Assembly (NCBI GenBank): GCA_903920485.1
Contig: CAIXMG010000079.1
Span: forward strand, 1-8,408
Length of the DNA: 8,408 bases
DNA from: an uncultured bacterium
Lineage (GTDB): Bacteria; Patescibacteriota; Minisyncoccia; Phycocordibacterales; UBA1006
Reading direction: 5' to 3'
Shown here: positions 1 to 4,899 of the stretch, one piece after another
Layout of the letters: each line of letters starts with the position of its first letter
How positions within the stretch are numbered: the stretch's first letter is position 1
Position numbers and translations under genes: made by a program
Notes under the pieces: generated by a model
The model's database searches: none
Seen by the model: the letters and a program-made list of their open reading frames with translations, nothing else
Told to the model about the DNA's origin: nothing

Positions 1-50
1 ACCCTCTCCTCATTGAGGAGAGGGTCGCTCCGTCAGGAGCGGGGAGAGGT
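1..50 (+). repeat. Palindromic repeat element, copy 1 (intergenic)
   Basis: Two adjacent perfect hairpins. The first has an 11-bp stem (1-11 with 15-25) and loop ATT. The second has a 6-bp stem, CGCTCC (26-31) with GGAGCG (36-41), and loop GTCA. They are followed by GGGAGAGGT (42-50), which resembles the right arm of the first stem. The element touches the window edge and may extend leftwards. Related sequences lie inside pheT at 5228-5267, which shares the octamer GCTCCGTC just after the stem, and at 6569-6621, which shares ACCCTCTCC and GGAGAGGGT. This copy lies beyond the bL31 terminator and is not in a recognised gene. Confidence 0.75.
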
Positions 51-73
51 TTGAAAGATGCCCATAGTATACA

Positions 74-110
74 AGAAAAAGCCGCTGGAATGCATCCATT
101 GGCTTTTTCT
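74..110 (-). terminator. Rho-independent terminator of the bL31 gene
   Basis: A perfect 10-bp stem pairs AGAAAAAGCC (74-83) with GGCTTTTTCT (101-110). A short inner pairing, TGGA (86-89) with TCCA (95-98), closes the loop further. Read on the minus strand, the stem ends in a T-rich tract 10 nt beyond the bL31 stop codon. The flanking A/T arms are symmetrical, so it could also stop plus-strand transcripts. Confidence 0.8.
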
Positions 111-119
111 GAAAGGCAG

Positions 120-383
120 CTACTTCTTTGTCGCCGTCTTCTTTGCAACTCGGGCCTTGAACTTTTCGGCTCGTCCGGCGACGTCGAGGGCCTTGTCGGT
201 TCCCGTGTAGAACGGGTGCGACTTGCTTGAGATTTCGATCGTGAAGAGCGGATATTCCTTGCCGTCCGTCCACTTTGCGGTCTCTTTGGTCTCAACCGTT
301 GAGCCAATAAGGAACTGCGCATCACTGGATGCGTCCTTGAAGATCACAAGTCGGTAGTTTTTAGGATGAATGTCGGTTTTCAT
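120..383 (-). CDS. rpmE: 50S ribosomal protein bL31, type B (zinc-free)
   Basis: An 87-residue protein of the large ribosomal subunit, at the usual length for the family. It shows the type B signature: DIHP near the N-terminus (residues 4-7), a D-G-K-EYPL segment in the middle, then the diagnostic EISSKSHPFYTG and a GRAEKFKAR segment near the end. There are no cysteines, so the zinc ligands of type A L31 are absent. The C-terminus is a basic tail rich in Lys and Thr. The ATG at 383 is chosen because the family starts at MK-D-IHP. No Shine-Dalgarno sequence precedes it, and a strong promoter lies only 12 nt upstream, so the mRNA leader should be about 6 nt. The gene is monocistronic, with its own promoter and terminator. 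Identification is secure from the conserved motif. Confidence 0.96.
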   Translation of the reverse strand: MKTDIHPKNYRLVIFKDASSDAQFLIGSTVETKETAKWTDGKEYPLFTIEISSKSHPFYTGTDKALDVAGRAEKFKARVAKKTATKK

Positions 384-395
384 ATAAGTGGCAGG

Positions 396-424
396 ATTAT
401 AGCACGAGGCTTTTTAATAATCAA
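396..424 (-). promoter_or_regulatory. Sigma70-type promoter of the bL31 gene
   Basis: On the minus strand a -35 box TTGATT (424-419) and a perfect -10 box TATAAT (401-396) are separated by exactly 17 nt. The expected start of transcription is near 389, about six bases before the ATG at 383. The -35 box begins 11 nt beyond the stop codon of the upstream transglycosylase gene, so bL31 can be transcribed independently of it. Confidence 0.8.
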
Positions 425-434
425 GGCCTCTGTC

Positions 435-1820
435 TTACTGACTGGCCGAATCGATTACGTTGATGTCCGACTGGATGGATGTCTCGATCTTGATGACCGA
501 GTTGCCGTAGGACGAGGCGTAGCCGGTACATCCGTGGCCCGAATAGTACTTGCAGGCTGCCGTGCGTTCCGCGGAAGGATCTGTAGCACCAAGATCGCTC
601 ATGAAGATCGCCGTCGCCATGATCGCATCCTGCGGGTCCCACGGGTTTGACGCCTTCTCGCCAAGCGCATTTGCAATCCTGCTGGACAGTTGGATCCAAG
701 TCGAGGGGATGAACTGGGTCGGTCCCATGGCACCTCCGTACCCCATATACGCACCACTGACCTTTTCAGGACACGATACCTGGGTGGTCGCAATCGAGTA
801 TCCGAGCGCCGCAAGGATCGTCTGGAATGGAACCGTGTCACGAGGAGCCTTCATCACGGTTGCGATGGCTACGCCGGTACTTGCTCGGACACCTGCCCCG
901 CTTGAAAGGTCGGTCACGTAACAACCGCCCTGATCAACACCGAGGTTGGATTCCTGCTTGAGGATGGCAAGGATGAATGCCGGACGGACTCCGGTCTTCT
1001 CGGAGGCAACCTTAGCATACGTATAGGCATCGCCGAACGGGATCGCCTTCGACCCACCGGCGAGCTTGAAGAGTGCCGCGGAAATCTTGGCTGCCTGCGC
1101 CTGACGCTGGGCAAGCAGGGTCTGATAGGTCTTCTCCTGGTTCTTGCTCGATGCCAAGAGTGCCGCCTTGTCCTGCTGCTCTGCCTGAGTCTGCGCCTGT
1201 TGCTGCTCAATTTGGAGCTTGAGGGTGTTCTGCGCTTCCTGTTGCTGCTGGAGGTCGGTCTTCTGGGCCGTGGTCTGGTCCTTGACCCCCTTGACCGTAT
1301 TCACGGAATCCTGAAGCGCCTTGTTCAAGGTCTCGTAATTGTCCACGTCGAGGAAAAAGTCTGAGATGCGGTTGTTCGACAGCAACATTTCGGTGAGCGT
1401 CATGTTGTCGATCTCATTTTTCTTGCGAAGGATCTGGGCAAGCGAGTCGTTCTCGTTGGACAGCTTCTGCGAGAGGGTTTCGATCACCTGCTGCTTCTGA
1501 TCGATCTGGTTGCCGAGCTTTGCGATGATCGAGTTCTTGACGGAAATCTGCTGGGCGGCCTTCTTGATCAGGGAATTGAGGAGTGCCACGTCGCTCGCGA
1601 GCGACGACGATTTGCCCTGCTGGGCCTTCAATTGCGCACTGGTCGCGTCAATGTCAGCCTGGCATGCCGCAAGAAGTGTTTTCAGGGTCGCGTTGTCATA
1701 GGTCTGATTGGGGTCATACGACGAGCAGTCCATGTTGGCCTGTGCCGAAAAAGACCATCCCAAAAAGCCCGAGAACAAGAGCGAGACGATAAGGAAGGAC
1801 GTCAGAATACGTTTCAGCAT
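435..1820 (-). CDS. Secreted coiled-coil protein with C-terminal lytic transglycosylase domain
   Basis: A 461-residue predicted peptidoglycan-cleaving enzyme acting outside the membrane. Residues 1-27 form a classical signal peptide: KR, a hydrophobic core, then a likely AQA cleavage site. Residues about 55-255 are Gln-, Lys- and Ala-rich heptad-like coiled coil, similar in layout to the N-terminal halves of PcsB or EnvC. From about 262 follows a lysozyme-like transglycosylase fold. The probable catalytic glutamate is E290 in the segment ILKQESNLG. GAMGPTQFIPSTW (363-375) matches the family glycine/glutamine motif, and a NPWDPQDAIMA helix (392-402) follows. Six cysteines (C32, C53, C300, C350, C423, C431) could form extracytoplasmic disulfides. 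The ATG at 1820 gives the signal peptide directly; it has no Shine-Dalgarno sequence and lies 10 nt after an extended -10 box. By analogy with PcsB, the coiled coil may dock to an FtsEX-like or other division complex, which is inference. The enzyme class is clear from the motifs; the exact subfamily (SLT versus MltB-like) is not. Confidence 0.9.
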   Translation of the reverse strand: MLKRILTSFLIVSLLFSGFLGWSFSAQANMDCSSYDPNQTYDNATLKTLLAACQADIDATSAQLKAQQGKSSSLASDVALLNSLIKKAAQQISVKNSIIAKLGNQIDQKQQVIETLSQKLSNENDSLAQILRKKNEIDNMTLTEMLLSNNRISDFFLDVDNYETLNKALQDSVNTVKGVKDQTTAQKTDLQQQQEAQNTLKLQIEQQQAQTQAEQQDKAALLASSKNQEKTYQTLLAQRQAQAAKISAALFKLAGGSKAIPFGDAYTYAKVASEKTGVRPAFILAILKQESNLGVDQGGCYVTDLSSGAGVRASTGVAIATVMKAPRDTVPFQTILAALGYSIATTQVSCPEKVSGAYMGYGGAMGPTQFIPSTWIQLSSRIANALGEKASNPWDPQDAIMATAIFMSDLGATDPSAERTAACKYYSGHGCTGYASSYGNSVIKIETSIQSDINVIDSASQ

Positions 1821-1830
1821 GATGACGAGT

Positions 1831-1839
1831 AGTATATCA
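1831..1839 (-). promoter_or_regulatory. Extended -10 promoter of the transglycosylase gene
   Basis: The minus strand reads TGA-TATACT (1839-1831), an extended -10 motif ending 10 nt before the ATG at 1820. No good -35 box is visible 16-18 nt upstream, as is common for extended -10 promoters. Transcription would start near 1824, giving a leader of only a few bases. The motif abuts the T-tract of the bL25 terminator. Confidence 0.55.
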
Positions 1840-1861
1840 AAAAACCACCCCGAGAGGTAGT
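1839..1861 (-). terminator. Rho-independent terminator of the bL25 gene
   Basis: Read on the minus strand, ACTACC (1861-1856) pairs with GGTGGT (1849-1844), including one G-T wobble, around a 6-nt loop and is followed by a run of Ts to 1839. It lies 25 nt beyond the bL25 stop. The stem is short, so termination may be partial and allow readthrough into the transglycosylase gene. Confidence 0.6.
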
Positions 1862-1886
1862 CTTTTGCACTGGGTATAAGAAATCC

Positions 1887-2528
1887 TTATTCTGCAGCAG
1901 GTGTTTCTTCTTCCTTCTTGCCCTTCTTTTCCACTTCGATGGAAGCAAAGTCGATCGGTGTGGTTTCTTCTGCTTCGTCCTTGATGGCAGAAATGAGTGC
2001 GACGACGTCGTCCGCGTCGTGTCCCTTGATGGCAACGCCCTTCGGAAGGATGAGGTCCTTTACATGGATCGCTGCACCAGCAGTCTCGAGTCCTGAGATG
2101 TCGACACTGATCGACTTAGGAAGGTCCGCGGGAAGCGCCTCGATTTCAAGCGCGTGAAGCGGCTTTTCGAGGATTCCGAGTCCTGCCTTGACGGCTGGTG
2201 AGGTTCCCGTGAATTCGAGTTCCACATGAACGGTTACTTTTGTGTTCTTGTCGAGGACGAGGAAGTCGGCATGGATGACCTGATCGGTCTGAGGATCGAT
2301 CTGGTAGTCATGGATGATGCAGTCATGGTCTTCGCCGGCACCTGAAATGGTTACCGATGTTGACGACCCTGCTGCTGCCCAGGCCTTCTTGAAGTCTTCA
2401 CGGCTGACGGTAATCGAAATCGGGGTGGTAATTCCCTTTCCATAGATAACCGCAAGGATGTTTCCTGCTGCGCGGAGGTCGGCTGGCGATTCGTCCTTTC
2501 CTCGAAGTGTTGCTTTTAGGTGTGTCAT
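1887..2528 (-). CDS. rplY: 50S ribosomal protein bL25 (TL5/Ctc long form)
   Basis: A 213-residue 5S-rRNA-binding protein of the large subunit, of the long two-domain TL5/Ctc type. The N-terminal L25 domain (about 1-92) shows ILAVIYGKG (24-32), the conserved HDYQIDP-T segment (73-81) and HADFL (86-90). The C-terminal Ctc beta domain (about 93-183) shows GILEKPLHALEIEALPADLP (118-137) and SVDISGL (141-147). The last 30 residues are a charged Glu/Lys tail. The reading frame stays open 62 codons further upstream, to 2714. The ATG at 2528 is chosen because the family begins with a short strand followed by K-A-LR, the upstream residues look random, and a promoter and terminator hairpin lie within the extension. 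The gene has its own promoter, no Shine-Dalgarno sequence, and a terminator at 1839-1861. Confidence 0.95.
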   Translation of the reverse strand: MTHLKATLRGKDESPADLRAAGNILAVIYGKGITTPISITVSREDFKKAWAAAGSSTSVTISGAGEDHDCIIHDYQIDPQTDQVIHADFLVLDKNTKVTVHVELEFTGTSPAVKAGLGILEKPLHALEIEALPADLPKSISVDISGLETAGAAIHVKDLILPKGVAIKGHDADDVVALISAIKDEAEETTPIDFASIEVEKKGKKEEETPAAE

Positions 2529-2537
2529 AGTGGTACT

Positions 2538-2565
2538 ACTATACAGATTTTTGTATTTTTTGCAA
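2538..2565 (-). promoter_or_regulatory. Sigma70-type promoter of the bL25 gene
   Basis: On the minus strand a -35 box TTGCAA (2565-2560) and a -10 box TATAGT (2543-2538) are separated by 16 nt. Transcription would start near 2531, two or three bases before the ATG at 2528. The promoter supports the 2528 start over the longer upstream reading frame and implies an essentially leaderless mRNA. Confidence 0.65.
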
Positions 2566-2573
2566 GGGGCCCA

Positions 2574-2630
2574 CGCAAAAACCCCTTCCTGCCCTCCGTA
2601 GTGGAACGAAGGATGGGTTGGGGTTTTGCG
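2574..2630 (-). terminator. Long inverted repeat, probable terminator after the tRNA
   Basis: CGCAAAAACCCC (2574-2585) pairs with GGGGTTTTGCG (2620-2630), with one bulged A. Partly complementary CCTTCCT and AGGATGGG tracts inside could extend the hairpin. On the minus strand it ends in GGGGTTTTTGCG, a G/C stem followed by a T run, so it could end a transcript coming from the tRNA just before the bL25 promoter. The symmetry also allows action on the plus strand. The spacer 2631-2754 holds one further small hairpin, annotated separately, and no gene. Confidence 0.5.
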
Positions 2631-2657
2631 AATCGGCAGGCAGCTGATTGTGTGTTT

Positions 2658-2682
2658 GATACCCAGACTTGCGTAAGGTATC
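2658..2682. repeat. Small hairpin carrying an inverted copy of the tRNA variable arm
   Basis: GATACC (2658-2663) pairs perfectly with GGTATC (2677-2682) around a 13-nt loop. The segment 2666-2679 (GACTTGCGTAAGGT) matches, in inverted orientation and with one mismatch, 14 bases of the tRNA variable arm at 2783-2796. In one minus-strand transcript the two could base-pair. The function is unknown, and chance similarity cannot be excluded for so short a match. Confidence 0.4.
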
Positions 2683-2754
2683 TGTATGTTATCTGAATCA
2701 AGCGACGGTTGCAAGGCAACGATTCCCTGAAATTGATAAATACTTTATTTTTTG

Positions 2755-2842
2755 CGGAGCCGAAGGGATTCGAACCCTTGGGACCTTTCGCAAGTCCGCC
2801 TAGGTATCAGTCAGGTGCAATCGACCGCTCTGTCACGGCTTC
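2755..2842 (-). tRNA. Class II (Ser-type) tRNA with atypical anticodon arm; possible pseudo-tRNA
   Basis: An 88-nt tRNA-like sequence. The acceptor stem (GAAGCCG with CGGCTCC) has one A-C mismatch at pair 2-71. The D-arm has the serine-type GAGCGGTCGA loop, with an A-C mismatch at pair 10-25. A long variable arm forms GGACTT/AGGTCC. The T-arm is perfect, AAGGG/CCCTT, with the canonical loop TTCGAAT. The discriminator base is G73, as in tRNA-Ser; CCA is not encoded. The anticodon arm reads CCTGA-CTGATAC-CTAGG. U33 is in place and positions 34-36 read GAU, an isoleucine anticodon, while pair 31-39 is A-C and pair 30-40 is G-U. A standard tRNA-Ser(UGA) would have CTTGAAA in the loop. It may be a degraded serine tRNA, an unusual functional one, or carry a sequence error. 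No convincing promoter was seen upstream (2843-2915). Confidence 0.8.
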
Positions 2843-2915
2843 ACGCCATGGATTGCTCCAAGGCACAAAAACAGTAGCAACTGCCTGATCAAGTTCTGAA
2901 TAAGTTTAAATAAAC

Positions 2916-2937
2916 AAAAAGGCCACTGAGGGTGGCC
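2916..2937 (-). terminator. Rho-independent terminator of the 120-residue orphan gene
   Basis: On the minus strand GGCCAC (2937-2932) pairs with GTGGCC (2926-2921) around a 5-nt loop, followed by TTTTT (2920-2916). It lies 13 nt past the stop codon at 2951, which supports that gene being real and expressed as its own unit. Confidence 0.85.
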
Positions 2938-2950
2938 GTGAAGAATGTGA

Positions 2951-3313
2951 TTACCAAGATATGGTGATGTGACTCAGATAGGTTTCCCCGTCGCCGCCCT
3001 CGCTGTGGTCATTGGTCATGATGGTGACGGGATACCCACGTTCTCTTAGGATCCTGAGTACGTGAACTTGCCTAAGCGAAAGCTCGGATTCATTGCTGGA
3101 ATTTGCCAGCATGACATGATAGAAGGTGTCCGGTCCTTTCGCCGCTTCAAGCAGCTTCTCGTCCAAGGTATTGCAGATTTCCTCAGCCTCCCTTTCGCTG
3201 CGGTTCCCTTCGGCTCTTTCCAATTCAAGGAACTTTCTATTAGATTCTTCCTGTCTCTCCGTTCTTGATGTGAGAGAGATAGATTTCAATTTCTTAATAA
3301 TTTGATTTTCCAT
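2951..3313 (-). CDS. Hypothetical protein, 120 residues
   Basis: I do not recognise a family. The N-terminal half (about 1-62) is highly charged and helical-looking, rich in Lys, Glu and Arg, with repeated glutamate/arginine runs consistent with a helical hairpin or coiled coil. The C-terminal half is more globular: a FYHVMLANSSN stretch, then a helix (LRQVHVLRILRERG), a strand (YPVTIMT), and a Gly-rich acidic loop before the ending LSHITISW. No signal peptide or membrane segment is visible. The ATG at 3313 is preferred over an in-frame TTG at 3340, which would add nine Lys/Arg-rich residues. No Shine-Dalgarno sequence precedes either. The gene is flanked by a clear terminator downstream and diverges from the epimerase-like gene. 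It is probably a genuine lineage-specific gene. Confidence 0.65.
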   Translation of the reverse strand: MENQIIKKLKSISLTSRTERQEESNRKFLELERAEGNRSEREAEEICNTLDEKLLEAAKGPDTFYHVMLANSSNESELSLRQVHVLRILRERGYPVTIMTNDHSEGGDGETYLSHITISW

Positions 3314-3395
3314 ATATTTATTTTTTCTTAATCCTAGCAATTGGGTATCCTGACATGAATAGACACTATTAATAATCTATGTTTAAGAATTATTT

Positions 3396-3428
3396 TTATA
3401 CCACTCAAAGGCATTAACGTGGTATAAG
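3396..3428 (+). promoter_or_regulatory. Inverted repeat and -10 box upstream of the epimerase-like gene
   Basis: A perfect 9-bp inverted repeat, TTATACCAC (3396-3404) and GTGGTATAA (3419-3427), is separated by 14 nt. The right arm contains a -10-like TATAAG (3423-3428) six bases before the ATG at 3435, so transcription would start at or next to the A of the ATG. The left arm gives a mirror -10-like TATAAA on the minus strand (3400-3395), facing the divergent 120-residue gene. No good -35 boxes are visible. The arrangement suits an operator for a dimeric regulator over divergent promoters, which is inference. Confidence 0.5.
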
Positions 3429-3434
3429 TCAAGT

Positions 3435-4505
3435 ATGGAAACCTCACTCAACCACACCATCGTAAGCGTTGTCGGGACGCGCCCGGAGCTTCAGCGCGCC
3501 ATTCCAGTGCTTTCGGAACTGCGCCGGCGGGTAAAAAACCCGATGATCCTGTATATCCCCCAAAAGAAGGATCCGGACGCGATCGAAATGCTTGAAAAAT
3601 CAGGCATCATGCATTCGATCCTGCCGAACCTGTTCAAGAACCGAAAGCCCGGTTCTATCGATGCCCTTATCCAGGGCGTCCAAAAGAAACTGACTGCGGT
3701 GGGCGCAAGGACGGTCATGGTGTCTGGAGATACGACCGTTGCCGTATCGGCATGTCTTGCCGCTCGGCAAGATGGTGTTGCGGTGGCAAAAATCGGTGCG
3801 GGACTCCGCCTGGGCGACTTTAATGCGCCCGAAGAAAAGAACGACATCCTTACCGACCACCTGGCAACGACCTTGTTCTGCTTTTCGGAAGCGGCCAAGC
3901 AGAACCTGCTGAACGAAGGCGTCCCTGAAAAGCGCATTACGGTTTCAGGAAGCACCTTGATCTGGCATATCCACGAAACGCTCCGTGCACAACATTTCCG
4001 TCGCGACGAGAAAGGCGTCGTGCTGGTATCGATCCATCGCAAGGAAAACCTCGAAAGCAAGTCGCTGATGCCGGTACTGTACCGAACACTCGTGCAGAAG
4101 AAAATTACGGCAACATGCATCATCCACCAGGAATCGACCGGACCGAAAGCGCCTCGATCCAGGTACTTGACCATGCACACAACATCCGTATCGTATCCTG
4201 CTTTCATCAGCAAATTGGTCCTGGCAAAATACGTGATCACGGATTCCAATACGCTGGCGGAGGAGGCCTGTTTTCTAGGAGTGCCCTGCATCACGATTGC
4301 GACGCACACCAACCGTCCCGAAACCGTTGCCATCGGAGCAAACGTGCTGGTAAACCCGAACCTGGACAAGAAGACGTTTCGAGAACAGCTGGAAACGGCG
4401 ATCTACCGCGCATCACGCAGCAAGCGAAATTGGAAGTTCCCGTATGGCGACGTGAGGATGACGACGCTCATCGCGAACTGCATTGCGGATGGGATCGTAA
4501 AATAA
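3435..4505 (+). CDS. UDP-N-acetylglucosamine 2-epimerase-like protein, active site divergent
   Basis: A 356-residue protein of the WecB/MnaA epimerase family (GT-B fold). These enzymes interconvert UDP-GlcNAc and UDP-ManNAc for surface polysaccharides. Family landmarks in order: GTRPE (14-18), GDT (98-100), GAGLR (121-125), PEEKND (132-137) followed by ILTDHLA, SIHRKENL (199-206), ITDSNTLAEEA (268-278) and NRPET (293-297). Length fits the family. Aspartate D99 (GDT), glutamates of PEE and histidine H201 are kept. However, the HVEAGLR motif reads KIGAGLR: the usual His is K119 and the usual catalytic Glu is G121. The region normally reading R-x-TTERPE is ATHTNRPE. The protein may therefore have lost or altered epimerase activity, or use another nucleotide sugar. 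It has no signal peptide and is cytoplasmic. The gene stands alone with a probable leaderless promoter and a strong terminator. The start at 3435 is supported by the family N-terminal strand. Confidence 0.87.
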   Translation: METSLNHTIVSVVGTRPELQRAIPVLSELRRRVKNPMILYIPQKKDPDAIEMLEKSGIMHSILPNLFKNRKPGSIDALIQGVQKKLTAVGARTVMVSGDTTVAVSACLAARQDGVAVAKIGAGLRLGDFNAPEEKNDILTDHLATTLFCFSEAAKQNLLNEGVPEKRITVSGSTLIWHIHETLRAQHFRRDEKGVVLVSIHRKENLESKSLMPVLYRTLVQKKITATCIIHQESTGPKAPRSRYLTMHTTSVSYPAFISKLVLAKYVITDSNTLAEEACFLGVPCITIATHTNRPETVAIGANVLVNPNLDKKTFREQLETAIYRASRSKRNWKFPYGDVRMTTLIANCIADGIVK

Positions 4506-4531
4506 AAAAGCCCCATTAATGGGGCTTTTTT
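4504..4531. terminator. Bidirectional terminator between convergent genes
   Basis: A perfect 11-bp stem pairs AAAAAAGCCCC (4504-4514) with GGGGCTTTTTT (4521-4531) around the 6-nt loop ATTAAT. It overlaps the epimerase-like stop codon and lies 19 nt from the stop of the convergent 93-residue gene, so it should end both transcripts. Confidence 0.92.
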
Positions 4532-4550
4532 ATTAAATTTGAAGCAAGAC

Positions 4551-4832
4551 TTAATTCTGAATTGCACGTATTGCTGATTTACTTTGAAGAAAGAAGTTGA
4601 CCGCTAGATTAGGCAGCATCTCGCCTGAACACTTGCCGTCATGGGTTTTTACAATCCCATGAATTGGCGAATCACCGAACTTTAGGATGTGGATCATGGT
4701 TGTTGATCCCTCAATCGGTCCAGGTACGGTAGCTTTGATGCCAAAATCTACGATACTAAAATCAGTAATGCTGTGTCTTTCCAAAATCTCCCTGCATGCG
4801 CCAAGGTCTTCTTCCGAGATTCGAGCAGCCAT
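4551..4832 (-). CDS. Hypothetical protein, 93 residues
   Basis: I recognise no family. The protein starts with an acidic helix-like segment (SEEDLGACREILERHS, residues 6-21). A beta-rich centre follows, with alternating hydrophobic residues (FSIVDFGIKATV, then MIHILKFGD) and a Gly/Pro-rich loop between them. The C-terminus is helix-like (LAVNFFLQSKSAIRAIQ). There are no transmembrane segments and no signal peptide. Two cysteines (C13, C68) do not form an obvious metal site. ATG at 4832 is the only reasonable start and lacks a Shine-Dalgarno sequence. The gene lies 67 nt downstream of pheT on the same strand, so it might be co-transcribed with the PheRS operon or have its own weak AT-rich promoter. 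The bidirectional terminator at 4504-4531 supports its being a transcribed gene. Confidence 0.6.
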   Translation of the reverse strand: MAARISEEDLGACREILERHSITDFSIVDFGIKATVPGPIEGSTTMIHILKFGDSPIHGIVKTHDGKCSGEMLPNLAVNFFLQSKSAIRAIQN

Positions 4833-4859
4833 AGACGTTAATTTTTAATGGTTTATTAA

Positions 4860-4883
4860 TTTGTGTTTTTAAGCTAACACAAA
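4860..4883. repeat. AT-rich inverted repeat between pheT and the 93-residue gene
   Basis: TTTGTGTT (4860-4867) and AACACAAA (4876-4883) form a perfect 8-bp palindrome with an 8-nt loop, 16 nt beyond the pheT stop on the minus strand. There is no good T-run after it, so it is a weak terminator at best. It could equally be an operator or an mRNA 3'-end stabiliser. Confidence 0.4.
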
Positions 4884-4899
4884 ATAATCCAAATGACAA

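Noticed and set aside
550..921. 123-residue open frame on the plus strand opposite the transglycosylase gene
   Set aside because: It mirrors the catalytic domain on the other strand. The signal peptide, catalytic motif and start signals all belong to the minus-strand gene.
2592..2623. G/C-rich segment in the bL25 upstream hairpin as a fourth copy of the palindromic repeat
   Set aside because: It shares only CTCCG-like bits and lacks the 11-bp ACCCTCTC/GAGAGGGT stem and the three-part layout.
2643..2700. Possible riboswitch or leader RNA upstream of bL25
   Set aside because: Only one 6-bp hairpin is visible, no known riboswitch core is recognised, and the bL25 promoter lies downstream of it, so it would not be in the bL25 mRNA.
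2529..2714. 62-codon N-terminal extension of the bL25 reading frame
   Set aside because: The extra residues do not resemble L25 proteins, and the stretch contains the promoter (2538-2565) and a terminator-like hairpin (2574-2630). The ATG at 2528 matches the family start.
3491..4369. 292-residue open frame on the minus strand opposite the epimerase-like gene
   Set aside because: Its composition (many Ser, Arg, Thr, no recognisable motif) is that of an antisense shadow. The plus-strand frame carries all family motifs.
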